Below are positions 20,701 to 31,202 of a stretch of 31,720 bases of DNA, piece by piece (the stretch's first letter is position 1; each line of letters opens with the position of its first letter). The translations under genes were made by a program, and so were the position numbers. The stretch is from the NCBI GenBank assembly GCA_008729055.1, contig SDUX01000038.1, forward strand, positions 1-31,720. Direction: 5' to 3'. The notes beneath the pieces are model-generated. The model saw nothing but the letters and a program-made list of their open reading frames with translations. It searched no databases and was not told the DNA's origin. The DNA is from Pyropia haitanensis. Taxonomy: Eukaryota; Rhodophyta; Bangiophyceae; Bangiales; Bangiaceae.

Positions 20701-21217
20701 AGAGACTGCCATCTCAGCCATCAAGAGTGCAAATGAGGCGCGCTCGGCGTACGCAAATCGCCATCGCCGACCTTGCAAGATCGCCGTGGACGATCTGGTG
20801 CTACTAAGTACCAAACACCTTATGCCAGATGCTTTCCAAGGCGCTCGCAAGCTGATGCCCAAGTACTCAGGACCGTACCGCGTCACTGAGAGTATCAACG
20901 ATGTGACGTTCCGCCTGGATCTTCCCCAAGCGGTGCTCGATCGCAAGGTTCACAACGCCTTTCATGCGAGCTTGCTGAAGCCGTACCGCGCTGATCCTTA
21001 TGGCCGACTTCCTCCCGTTCCGCCTCCGGTGGCATTTCCGGACGGTTCTGTCGAGTACGAAGTCGACTCCATCATAAGGTCACGAAAGCGCCGTGGACGA
21101 CTACAGTACCTGGTCAAGTGGAAAGGCTGTGACGTCAGCGAGAACTCCTGGCTGACCAAGCAAGACCTTGCGAACGCACCTGAGGTGTTGGACGCTTTCC
21201 TGCGCCGCGCGTCCTAA
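17676..21217 (+). CDS. pol: Retrotransposon Pol polyprotein (PR-RT-RH-IN-chromodomain), one frame break in RT
   Basis: Pol is read in the -1 frame relative to Gag. Aspartic protease is marked by VLFDDGSPINVVSRR (about 17831-17875) and the later LILGKKW. Reverse transcriptase includes SPWGSSVLFAAKKDGGWRMC, FTKIDLRSGYHQIR, PFGLTNAPAVFMNLMN and the catalytic YLDD (18872-18883). RNase H starts at YVSTDASGYAVGA (about 19303). Integrase has an HHCC zinc domain ending CDLCQRNKAS, catalytic D (20162), D (20345) and E (20453) with 35 residues between the last two, and a GPY/F motif (KYSGPYRV, about 20861-20884). A chromodomain closes the protein (about 21050-21205; YLVKWKGCDVSENSW). Between about 18590 and 18600 the frame changes by -1, within the conserved RT block after CIDYRAL, consistent with one missing base. 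The stop codon TAA (21215-21217) overlaps the polypurine tract. Confidence 0.9.
17682..17688 (+). promoter_or_regulatory. Candidate -1 ribosomal frameshift site (CCCAAAA)
   Basis: In the Gag frame the bases read C CCA AAA, an X-XXY-YYZ heptamer, 12 nt before the Gag stop codon (17701-17703). Slipping back one base enters the pol frame exactly inside the 28-bp overlap (17676-17703). This is the arrangement expected for making Gag-Pol. No downstream pseudoknot was worked out. A missing base in the assembly is the alternative, since other -1 breaks occur in the window. Confidence 0.55.
18590..18602 (+). other. Frame break within reverse transcriptase
   Basis: Upstream the reading frame ends in CIDYRALT and then becomes unrelated. 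The next frame (-1) resumes at KATIKNAYPLPRID, which is the normal continuation of the RT domain. A single missing base, probably A in CTGACAAG, explains it. This copy would make a truncated Pol unless the base is an assembly error. Confidence 0.8.
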
Positions 21218-21228
21218 GGGGGGGGAGG
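21216..21228 (+). other. Polypurine tract
   Basis: AAGGGGGGGGAGG immediately precedes the 3' LTR start TGTAAGG and overlaps the last two bases of the pol stop codon. It is the expected primer for plus-strand DNA synthesis. Confidence 0.85.
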
Positions 21229-22016
21229 TGTAAGGATATGCCCCTTAAATCCCCAAGACTGGAGCCTAGGGGATAAGGACTGGGGCCTCTCCTTCCCTGT
21301 CCTTCTCAGCCAACTCCTTCCAAGACGCATCAACTCCAAAGTAATCTGGGGCATGCCGCGGTGTCCGTCCGATAATCTACTACTAACGGACGGTCAGCAC
21401 GGGAGCCGCGGATTGGCTAACCGACACTACCCTGACTCATCTGCCGACGGGTACAGTCTCCAACGGATCAACGGACTAACGGACCAAAAGACGAGCCACA
21501 TCTCTGACGCGTCAGCAAGCCGGAACAATCTCCCCGTGGACCAATGGGAGCGACAAGACTTGCTGACCCACGGGAGATATTCGACCCGAAGACTGGCGTC
21601 TGCTTACACGCCTCTGAGGCTTTTCGGGTCGAATGGCGCGTGGGGCCAGCCGCGCGGCGCTACGAGCGCCGCACACCGTCCCCCCCCCGTTTGGGGCTTT
21701 CTGGTGGGGCGCCTTGGGGCGCACACGCCCACCCTTGCTTTGTTCTGAGAGCCCATGCTTTGTTTTGAGAGCTTTGGTGCCGTCCACCGGCACGACGGGC
21801 AATCGCATGCTTTGGGGCACCCTGGGTGCCCCCCTGGGGGTATATAATGCGTGAGTGTGGGCGCCACCGGGAGAGACCTCGGGGGCAGAACCACAGACAG
21901 AGACACAAAGACCTCCTGTACCTTCGACCCCCTCGACCCTCACCGACGTCACGCCCATCCTCTTCCCCACCCCCATCACCGTCATCTCACCCGTCACCTT
22001 CCCCGCGCCCGGCATC
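21229..22016 (+). repeat. 3' LTR, apparently truncated at its right end
   Basis: The sequence matches 14723-15510 without indels and with three substitutions. Similarity stops at GGCATC (22016); the next bases TTAAGG differ from CTCATT in the 5' copy. If the 5' LTR ends at 15585, about 75 bp of U5 are missing here. The break coincides with the start of the 234-bp tandem duplication at 22018. Confidence 0.85.
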
Positions 22017-22017
22017 T

Positions 22018-22485
22018 TAAGGTAAGAATACACGGAAGGAACGTGGGACCCCTCTCAATGAATCAATTTCGCAGTGTTTCGGAAATGACGCAACTGTAAG
22101 GAACCCCCAGACTGCGTCGATTTCGCCGGGTGGCCCGTACGCGTCAATTTCCCCCCTACGTTCCTTCCCCCTGCGTCGCTTCCAACTCGTCTCTCATTGG
22201 CCCCCGACCTGGAAGCGACGCAACCCCCCCCAGTGCGTCAATTTCGCACCCTAAGGTAAGAATACACGGAAGGAACGTGGGACCCCTCTCAATGAATCAA
22301 TTTCGCAGTGTTTCGGAAATGACGCAACTGTAAGGAACCCCCAGACTGCGTCGATTTCGCCGGGTGGCCCGTACGCGTCAATTTCCCCCCTACGTTCCTT
22401 CCCCCTGCGTCGCTTCCAACTCGTCTCTCATTGGCCCCCGACCTGGAAGCGACGCAACCCCCCCCAGTGCGTCAATTTCGCACCC
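22018..22485 (+). repeat. Perfect 234-bp tandem duplication
   Basis: Copy 1 is 22018-22251 and copy 2 is 22252-22485. By eye they are identical over 234 bp, starting TAAGGTAAGAATACACGG and ending TTTCGCACCC. A fresh duplication is implied. Each copy contains about six GCGTC motifs on either strand and one ACGCGT site. The first copy abuts the end of the 3' LTR. Confidence 0.95.
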
Positions 22486-22580
22486 TCTGCGTCGTTTCCC
22501 CATCGCCCCTCATTGGTCCTCGGCTGGGAAGAAACGATCCCCCTCCAATGCGTCGATTCCGGCCCCTCCTGCGTTCTTTC
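22085..22580 (+). promoter_or_regulatory. Cluster of TGCGTC(A/G)-type motifs upstream of the helicase gene
   Basis: Versions of TGCGTCRATTTC occur repeatedly: CTGCGTCGATTTC, ACGCGTCAATTTC, CTGCGTCGCTTCC and GTGCGTCAATTTC, with reverse-strand partners TGACGCAAC and GCGACGCAAC in each 234-bp copy, plus CTGCGTCGTTTCC near 22488 and ATGCGTCGATTCC near 22549. The density, about a dozen or more in 500 bp, suggests a protein-binding array, but no known factor is assigned with confidence. Confidence 0.4.
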
Positions 22581-22865
22581 CCGCCACCCTGCACCTCCTC
22601 CCCCCCTCTCCTTTCCCACATTCGAAACTGCCGCCCCCGCCCTCGGGTCTACCAACTCGCAGTCGATTTCCGCCTGCCCCCTGTCCCTCCTCCCGCCCCC
22701 ACCCCTCTCCCGCGTACAAATATTCAAATCCCACCATCCCCCCTCCCCTCCCCCCTCTCCCCCGCCCCCTACTCGAGTAGGCATCTGCACTAAGTCGAGT
22801 AGCCCCCTCTCTCTGTCGCCCGTTACAAATAGCCGGTCCCCCCGCCTCACCTGCACTCTCTCTCG

Positions 22866-23345
22866 TGCTGTGCGTCATTTTTCCTCTCTCCCCTCGTCCC
22901 CCCTCGTTGATCCCGTCCGTGCGTGCCCCCCCCCTCCACATTATTTGTCCCTCCGGCCCCCCCACTCGATGTGCCTCAGTGTCCGTTTCGTTTTACCTCG
23001 CCCCCCTCGCTCCAGCAGTCTCCCCCGTGCTGTGGGTCAAATTTCCCCCTTCCGCCCGCCCTCCCCCGTATTGATCCCCACCTTTGATTGCCCCTCCCGC
23101 CCGCGTAGCTCTGTCTCTCCCCGCCCCCCAATCCACGTCCCTCACTGTCCGTTTCGTTTTACTCCGCGCCCCCCTGCCCAGTAGTCTCCCCTGCCCTCTG
23201 GGTCAAATTTCCCCGCTCCGCCCGCCCTCCCCCGCATTGATCCCCACCTGTGATTCCCCCTCCCGCGTACCTCGTGCTCTCCCCTCCCCCCGATCCGCGT
23301 CCCTCACTGTCCGTTACGTCTTACCCCATCGTCCAAAAATTTCGC
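22866..23345 (+). repeat. Degenerate pyrimidine-rich tandem repeat, about 162-166-bp period
   Basis: The anchor CTCA(G/C)TGTCCGTT occurs at 22981, 23147 and 23309 (position of GTCCG). A second anchor GGGTCAAATTTCCCC recurs between them, and a diverged version GCGTCATTTTTCC lies near 22871. CCCCGTATTGATCCCCACCT and CCCCGCATTGATCCCCACCT mark the middle of the units. It forms part of the C/T-rich upstream region of the helicase gene. Confidence 0.75.
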
Positions 23346-23731
23346 GCCATTCCCACCGTTCCCCCCCGACCGTTTTTTTGCCGTTACGACTGCCGACTGG
23401 GCCCGCTCCAACCCGCCCATTCATCCAACTGCCCACCCCCTAACCCGGCAGGTCCCCTGCGCGCGATCTTGCTTGCGTTCCCAGTCGTATGTAGCGTCCC
23501 CCCGCAGTGCCCTTTTTCTTTCTCTTCCCGCCGTTTCCGCCGTCTTCACCTGCCGCGCCGCCCGTCTTGCTCCCCCACGTCCCTCCCTCCCACTCCACGC
23601 CTTCCCAGTTACTGATCGCACGCCCCTCCTTTGCACTGGGGCTGGCCTGTACGCCAGTCGTCGTCTTCCTCACCCCCCCCTGCCCTCCCCTCCCCTCTCT
23701 CTCCCCCCTCCTTCTCCTACCCCCATCCAGC

Positions 23732-24603
23732 ATGGACGGCGCGGCGGGTCCTGCCGGCAGCCCTTCCCCGCAAACTCCAGCCCGCCCTCCTGCTGCTGCT
23801 GCTGCTGCTGCTGCGGCTGCCGTCCCTGCTGCAGCCCCTCCCGCGGCGCCCTTGCCCCCCGCCAGTTGTGCTACCGCCCCATTTGTCTCGCCCGGGCCGC
23901 CCATCGCGCCCCTCCCCGCCCCCCCCACGCTAGTACCAGCGTCTGATGCACCCCGCGTCGACGCTGGCGTCCCGCTTGCGGGGCCTGCCGGGCTGCCGCC
24001 GCGTGGGCCGGATACCGTGGCGCCCCCGCTCTGGACGGGGCTCTACGTTTGGGAGCAGGCGGCGCTGGTCATCTGCGTGCCCTGCCAGACGACCATCGAG
24101 TCGGCGGCGCAGTTCAAGAACCACCTGAGCCTGCGCACGCACAAGCAAGCCACGCGGGCCGCCTGTGGCGCCGAGGGCGGTGCGCCGCTGCTGGCAGGCT
24201 CCCAGCTGCCGGCCTACGCGGTGTCTACCGTGGCGCAGAGCCTGGCCGCCCTCACCGCCACGGCTGAGCCGGCGCAAGCGGCTCTGCGCGAGCGCTACTC
24301 CTCGTCGCCGTGGCCGGCCTCCCCCACCGCCCCTCATCTCGGTCCCGTGCCCGGTCTGCCGGTGCACACTGGCCAGTGGGGCTGCTTTTCGTGCCGGCGG
24401 GCGGCGTCGACGGCCAAGGCGCTGACCAAGGTGCACGAAGCGCCTGCCGTCCCCGATGGCGACCTGTGCACCAACACCGCCTTTACAGACGGCCTGGCGG
24501 TGCAGTCGCTCAAGCGTGGCAACCGGTGTGCCAAGTTTCCGGTCACCACCGCGGCGGCACCGCTTGGCCCCACTGGCGCGCCCGTTACGGCACTGGCCAC
24601 GGG

Positions 24604-24647
<44 letters not shown>

Positions 24648-26692
24648 GGGCTGCCACAACGACCGGGAGCAGCAGCGCGGGCACTCTCACGCATGGTGGA
24701 GGAGCAGCCCCTTCCGCGGCGATGCTGCCGCTCGACACCTTTCTCGGTGTCGCCCCTGTGGGGTTGCAGCGGAACGGCTCTGGCGGCGGCGGCGGCGGCG
24801 GCGGTGGCGGGGCTGTCGCCGGCAGCAGGGCTTCCCCGTCGGCGGCGGCGCGGCTCACCGTGTCGGAGAGTACCGCCGACAGTCAGTCTGGTGGGCTTCT
24901 CCAGATCTACCGTTTCAACGACTCCCTCAAGGACATGCACTGGACTGCCGTGTCTGTCATGCAGCGGTACGGCTACTTTATGCCCACGCCTGGGCCGGTC
25001 GTGTACAAGAATGACGACCTGGAGCATGGCAAGGCTCGGCTCCCCGCCCTCGGTTGGTTTTTCTTTGCGTGCCTCAAGGCCGCGGTGCTGTGGCTGTATC
25101 GTGATGCCATCGCGTACTTGCGCGGCTGCGACAACGTCATCGCGTCTCGCCTGCGCGTCGGCCAGACGGCGGGGGACATGCGGCAGCGGCCGTTCAACAT
25201 CCGCATCACAGAACCGTCGCTGATCAAGTACGCCCGGGACGAGGCGGTCCTGCTTTACGTCGCGCAGGACATTGCTGGCCTCGGCCAGCTATCCGCCGCC
25301 GAGGCGCTCGAGGCCGGTTACGACGTGCCGTCGCTCAGCCCGGCTACGGTGGACGCCATTCAAGCCCTGCGTGAGGCGTACCAGGCGCACGCCGCGACGG
25401 TGCTCTACAATGTCCGCCGCCAACGCCGCCGCCAATCAGCTGGTGGCAGCAGCGGTAGTGTCGCCGCCGGCGGGCACGACGGGGGGCAGCAGCAGCAGCA
25501 GCAGCAGCGGCAGCAGCCGTGGCCGTTGGGCGTGGCACCAGAGGACGAGGACGACGCGACAAAGGTCGCTCGTGTGCTCCTGGTGCCGCATGTCAACGCG
25601 CTAATGCGATTGCTGCACCACGAGCGGTACGACTCGCGTCCCGCTCGCGTCGGCGGCCAGGGCAAGACGCGCTGTGACATTGGCCTCGTCATGCCCTTCC
25701 TGTCGGTCGTCTACCCGTCGTGTGTCACCGCCGTGTCGCCCGCAAACCGCGGCGGCGGCGGCGTCGACGCGAGCGAAGCGGCGCGGACGGCAAAGTACCT
25801 GGACGCGACGGGGGCGCAGCATCTGGCGGGCGCCATGCTCTTTGGCACCCACATTGCCAACGCCCGAGCGTTTATGGACATTGAGTCCGAGTCTGTCGAG
25901 GCGTCGTTCAAGCTCATCCAGGAGGCTACCGACCCGTCGTCTACGACCGCAGCTGCCTACATCGTGCAGCTGTACGCCCACGGCGAAAGCATCGGTCGAG
26001 CCGAGGCGGTCGCCCCCGCCTTTCTACCGTGTGACGAGCCGGAGCACCTGGCGGGTGCCCCAGAGGAGGCCATGTGCGGCTCGCTGCTGTCGCAGGGTCT
26101 ACACCTCAGCACCATCACTCTCGGCGACCGGGTGGCCAAACTACAGCGCCTCGCCATGCAAGAAATGACAGAGCTGCTCTTTGGCTACGACCCCGAGCCG
26201 TCTGGCTTTTTCGCAGAGGCCGTCCACCTCACCGACATCCCCAATCGCCAAGTACCCGGCGTCTCGTTTTTGCAGATGCCGGCCAACCAGGCCCTGCTGC
26301 GACGCTGGCAGGCTCACTTTTTGGCGTCGGGAGTGCTGGACTCGCCCTCTTGCCCTGTCCGCCCGGCGGTCAAGACGCCCACCACCACTGCCGCTGGTGG
26401 TGGAGCTGCTGCCGCCGACACCACCAACCCCAACACCACCGACCCCCCCCTTTGTCTGACCCGGTGCTGGAGGTCGACCCGTCCGCCCCACCCGTCATCA
26501 CGGACGCTGCCGGGCTCGCGGCGTGGCGCAAAAAGCTGGACCGTCTTCGCGCCCGCCTGTGGGCAATCGTCCACGCCGTCGGCGGCGCGCCACCGCGGCA
26601 GACCGAGAGTGCCGCGCTCACCATCTGCCCGTCTACGGCCCGCTCGCGGCGCGGTCTGTACGTCCACAAAGGCTCTGTCTACACCATCCTGA
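23732..26692 (+). CDS. RecQ-family helicase, N-terminal half with C2H2/OrsD-like region
   Basis: ATG 23732 follows a long C/T-rich leader; the frame is open further upstream (to about 23507) but that part is Pro/Ser simple sequence with no ATG. Residues 115-137 form a C-x2-C-x12-H-x5-H finger (CVPCQTT...H...H). Around residues 203-230 the segment GPVPGLPVHTGQWGCFSC, followed by a KVHE, matches the second conserved part of the fungal OrsD (DUF3505) domain, where a GLPV..G..C..C pattern is characteristic. Poly-Ala (about 24606-24650), poly-Gly (about 24780-24810) and poly-Gln (about 25486-25507) tracts interrupt it. The middle part (24870-26340) is ordinary sequence with no catalytic motif that I recognise. 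From about 26450 the frame becomes unrelated, and the protein continues in the -1 frame after a C8 run (26443-26450). It is therefore the front half of one gene ending at 30849. Confidence 0.75.
26443..26450 (+). other. C8 homopolymer at the helicase frame break
   Basis: Upstream frame and downstream frame differ by -1 across this run, within a Thr/Gly/Ala/Pro-rich linker. One extra C would join NTTDPP to LSDPVLEVD in frame. Homopolymer undercalling is therefore the simplest explanation. Confidence 0.6.
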
Positions 26693-27420
26693 CCTACCAC
26701 AAGGCCCAAGTCGAGCACCAAGGCCGCGGCCGACCCATCATTCGTTGGCTGGACGCTGCCACATCCACGCTCCTGCTCCTGTACATGGTGTTTTTGGAAA
26801 CGTTGGAGGCGTACTTTGCCCGCGCTCGTCCGGCGGGTGCCAGCGCCGGCTCTGCTGCTGCTGCTGCTGCTGCTCCTGGTGCATCGTCGTCGGCCGTGTC
26901 CATCTGGTCCTCCCTGTCCGACCGCTCCCTGCTGTTTCGAGACTGTCGTGGGCAACTTCTCCCCGTGCGCGCCCTCTCGACGGCCTTTGAGGTGGACTTG
27001 TTGGGTGGTGCGTCGTTGTTGCCCATCGGCGTTCGAATCTACCGCCAGTGGGCAGCTGCAGTGGCCAAGCTGGTGACCAAGATGGACATCTCCGACCCCC
27101 ACTTTGGGGACCCCGACGGCGTGTGTGGCGACGCCGTCGCGTCGCTGGCCTCTGCCTTCACTGGTGTCCCAGACTGGGGACGCGTGCTGGAGCTCCAGAG
27201 CGGCCATAGCACGCGCACGGCCGCGACCAACTACGCGGGCGACCCGAGCCTGTCGTTTGGAGACGTCAACAACTCGTCCTTTTTCCTATTCAAGGGCGGC
27301 TCCCTGCGCTGGCACGCGTCTTTGGGCTTGGCGTCCAACCACTTTCCCAACCACCTGCGCCACCCCCTCGCCGAGCAGCAGTGCATGCGCATCGTCGCGG
27401 CTGGTCCGAGTGCTGCTGCC

Positions 27421-27452
<32 letters not shown>

Positions 27453-27590
27453 CGCCGCTGGTGCGGCCGCCGGCCGTTCGGCCGTAGCGCACGGTCCGCG
27501 CCACCACTCTCTTTTGGGACAGGCGAGTGGGGGCGGCGTCACCGCGACTAGGCCCGCTGCTGCCGCCGCCGTCTCCGCCGCCTCTGGTCC

Positions 27591-27632
<42 letters not shown>

Positions 27633-28893
27633 CGCCAGCCGGGCCGCGACGGGTGCGTCCGCGGCGGCATTGTCGTCCAATGTCGGGCCCAGCCTGGAAG
27701 AGCAGATGTGCCGCCCTCGGCGCCTGCCTGCGGCCCAAGTTGTCAAGGCTGTGGACACCTCTGTCAAGGAAGTTTTTGGCGCAGGTGCAGCCGGCCTGTA
27801 CAAGTCTGAAGAGCAGCGGCAAGCCGTGCACGCCGTTGCGGTGGCGCGTGATCCGCAGACGCTGCTCATCGTCTTGCCAACGGGTGGCGGCAAGACCCTC
27901 TCCTTTCTCGGCCCCGCTCGCGCCGAGGCAGCGGCTGCTACGGCTTTTGCGCTGGCCGCCGCTGCCCGCGCCGCTGCTGCAGCTGTGCGTCCCGGCCAGA
28001 GCGTGTCCCAGCAGGGAGCAGCGTCAGCCATCGCCGACTCGTTGTCGCACCAGACGCTCTTGTGGTCGACGTACGCGGCGGCAGCAGCGGACGCCGGGCG
28101 GGCGGACAACCAGTTGGGACCCGCCGTGACGATCGTACTGACGCCGACGCGGGCTGTTACTGCCAATGTGCTCACTGCCGCCAACCAGCTAAGCGTTCCT
28201 GTCTCTGTTTGGCGGCGTGGCGGCGCTTCCACCCGCAATTCTACCGCGGCGATCGTCGTGCTCGACGTGTGCACAGCGGTGCAGGACATGGCGGCCTTTC
28301 TCGAGTTTCTGCGCCACCTCGAAGGGGTCTGCCGTCTGGCCCGTGTGGTTGTTGATGAAGTGCACCTCCTCCCTCTGTGGTCAACCTTTCGCAACCACAT
28401 GATGCACGTCCGCTCCATCCTCTCGCAGCTCTCCTGCCCGCTCATCCTCCTGACAGCGACGGCCCCTCCTGCATGGCTCACCACCCTCCTTTCGTTTGTG
28501 GGCACGCCGCCTAGCAGGCCATTTGCCACCATTCGGCCCGTGTCTACCCGACGGGTCAACATCCGCTACATTGTCGAGCACAGCCGGCGCCCCTTTGCAA
28601 ACAGCATGGCACCGGCAGCCAACAGGGCGCTCCACGACGCGGTTGCGCAACGCGTTGCGGAGCAGGTGCGGCTGATTGGCAACCCGTCGGGCGACGCTTC
28701 GGGCCGCTCTGCGGTCATTGGCGTCTTTTGCGAGACGGTGGAAGAGGTCAACGGCGTTGCCAACAGCTTGTGTGGCATCCCCAGACATCGTGCCGAGCCC
28801 CCGCCGCGGGCTGCTCTTCACGACATGCGTGACGTGGCCGTCCTCAAGTTCCACGCTGCGGCAGCCACCATTGCGCAGCGTGTCCCAGAGGCC

Positions 28894-28937
<44 letters not shown>

Positions 28938-30849
28938 GGCGGCGGCGCCCCTTGGTGCCCCCCGTGCTCCCGCCGCACCTGCCCACTCCTCCGCACCGGT
29001 TGTCTCGGCGAGCGCCTCTGGCCCCACGAGCGGCACGACCCGCGCCGGTGGCGATGGCGGCGGCGGTGACCCCGAGCCCGACACGCGGCCAACGTTCCAT
29101 GTGCACACCCTCTTTTCCGATGGCGGCCGCCCAGCTGATGACGCCTCCTTGATCGCGTCGTACACCGGCAGCAAGTCCGCGGCCGAGGTCGTGGCTTCCA
29201 CCATCGCGCGCCCGTCTGTCGGCGTTGTCATCGTCGTCGGCTCTCCTGCGGTTTCGACAGGCACCGACTTCCCCTCCATGGTGTGGGCTTTGTTCCTCGG
29301 CGGTCGGAACCTGTTGACGTTTGGCCAAGCGTCTGGTCGCCTGTGCCGGTCTCCGTCGCTGGTGGGCACGGCGGTCGTGTGGAACCCACAGGGCTACTCG
29401 CGCGTGCTCATGTCGCAGGCGACGGTCGAGCGGGTGCCCAACTTGGCGGCCCTGGGCAACTTTGACTTGTGGTCTGCCCTCCCTGCTACCGAGTGCCGCA
29501 GGCTCGGCTTGGACGCCACCCTCGATGGCTGTACGCGAGACACGTTTGTGTCGTGCATTGCGGGCGGGTTTGCGCGCTGCGACTATTGTGAGGAGCAGCA
29601 GCAGCGGCTGAAGCGCCGTCGCGAGTCGGATGGCGCGGGGTCACCCGCCAACCCTCCCGACTCTGGCGCCAGTGGTGGCCGCCGTGAATACCACCCTGGC
29701 GGCTCTTCCTCTGGCGGCGGGGCAAGTGAGACAGCGGCAGAGCGCAGCGCGCGATTGCGCACTCCTCTGCCGGGGCTTCGTTTTCCGACAAGGAGGCGCC
29801 TGGCAGACGACATGGTCATGACCCCTCCGTCGTCGGGGCCGCCGCCCACGCCGACAACGACCACCCTCATCGAGTCTTCGATGAGAGGTGACACTGGGGG
29901 CCTCAGTCGTGGTCCGGTCATGACGTCGCCGCTGACGCTGTCGCAAGCAGTTGCAGTTCCGCCAACCTCTGTCGTTCCGGGCTCTGCCACTGCTCGTGGA
30001 GGCAGTCGTGCCAATGCCGGCGATGGCCCGTCATCCTCGTCCGCTCCTCCTCCTCCGGCGTCTCTCGGTCCCGCCGTGTTTGAGAGTGCCCGCTACGCGC
30101 TGGCGGATGACCGGGCGCTGGCGGCTTTTGCGCTCACCCAGGAGACTGTTGAGCGAGGCCAGCGTGCAGCACTTGCTGTGTGGCGCAGCTACGACCAGGG
30201 GGGCTACCAGCCGCCATGCTCGTGGTGCCGCGCGCTGTCTGTGCCTGTCTCTGTCGGCATGAAGCACACGTCTTCCTCGTGCTTTATTCGTGTTTGCATG
30301 AACTGCGTTCGACCGAGCATCCTACGCGAGTCGGCGAGGACGCCGACAATGGGAGACGTTTGCTGTCAACCGCGCAGCATTTGCAAGGAGGACCCCAAGC
30401 CTTGGGATCTCAACACGGATGGGCACATCGACCCGACCATCGTTCGCTGTGACGGCTGCTGTTTGCCACGGACGGTGCGCTGCGACGACGAGACGGCGCA
30501 CGACATGCACGGGGCAGCGCAACTTGGGCCGACCAAGTGCCCGTGGACGTTGTGCATCAAGGTCATCCTCATCCAGGTGCTCCTGGCGCGCACCCACATG
30601 TCTGTCGGCAAGCCTGAGTTTGCGCCGGCCTTGTTCAAGGCATGCCAAGTCAAGTGGACGACCCCGCCAAGTCATGCCAGCCAAGGAGCGCCAGAGCGCC
30701 TTATCCCCGACGAGCTGCTGGCGTGGGGGCCCAACACGCGCCAGCAAGGTACAGACGCGATTGCGCGCTGGCTCACGAGCGGCGGTAAGCTGCCCAACAT
30801 CGTTTTGTTTGCACCTGTCTTGGCGCGTGCGTTTGATCTATCGTTTTGA
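26449..30849 (+). CDS. RecQ-family (telomere-linked-like) DNA helicase, C-terminal half
   Basis: This half contains the SF2 helicase core in order. YKSEEQRQAVHAV is motif 0, LPTGGGKTLSF is motif I (P-loop 27877-27897), TIVLTPTRA is motif Ia, VVVDEVHLL is motif II (DEVH 28354-28365), LLTATAPP is motif III (28453-28470), SPAVSTGTDFPS is motif V and GQASGRLCR is motif VI (29323-29349). The core would unwind DNA using ATP. Long poly-Ala inserts (27411-27465, 27590-27640, 28897-28947) separate the motifs. After the core come Cys pairs (CDYC, CSWC, CMNC, CDGC) likely to bind zinc. Fungal telomere-linked helicases share an OrsD-like N-terminus with a RecQ core and sit at chromosome ends, so the neighbouring satellite fits. 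With one base restored in the C8 run, the gene would encode about 2,370 residues. A short intron ending at CTGACCCGGTGCTGGAG is a less likely alternative for the frame change. Confidence 0.8.
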
Positions 30850-31202
30850 CAATGCGTGAATTTTGAGTTGGCGCCATAAAGCTGAGGAGGGGGAATGTTA
30901 ATTCCGAATTTGTTTCCAATTACATTCGATAAAAATTCACAACTCACCAAAGTTGGACGTTTCACTGATGGGTCACAACACATGCAGATTTCAATACTTA
31001 ACTGAAGGACTTGGATCGACACCGCACCGTACCATCCGAGTAGTACTACTGATCCACGACATCAGTGCTCCTGCTTGTAACAAAGTCAGCAAGCCAGTGC
31101 TACTGGTGCATGTGCCCAGTAGTGCTACTCGTACCCACTTCACTGAACCCCGCCAGTGGTGCTCCTGGTTCACAACACGACAAGTGCTACTCTTCTCGAG
31201 CT

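Larger units (their letters stand above)
14723..22016 (+). mobile_element. Ty3/Gypsy LTR retrotransposon, chromovirus type
   Basis: This is a near-complete element with 5' LTR, primer-binding site, leader with an extra ORF, gag, pol (protease, reverse transcriptase, RNase H, integrase, GPY/F module, chromodomain), polypurine tract and 3' LTR. The domain order and the chromodomain identify a chromovirus, the main Ty3/Gypsy lineage of fungi. Three substitutions over 788 aligned LTR bases (15307/21813, 15341/21847, 15492/21998) mean a recent insertion. No target-site duplication is seen: the left flank is GACGCCTG and the right flank is TTAAGGTA. The 3' LTR ends about 75 bp earlier than my best 5' LTR end. 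The element carries one frame break in reverse transcriptase, so this copy is probably not autonomous unless that break is a sequencing error. It interrupts the minus-strand transposase gene. Confidence 0.93.

Noticed and set aside
23507..23731. Upstream extension of the helicase N-terminus
   Set aside because: It opens with GTG and is Pro/Ser/Leu simple sequence from a C/T-rich leader; ATG 23732 is the first in-frame ATG.
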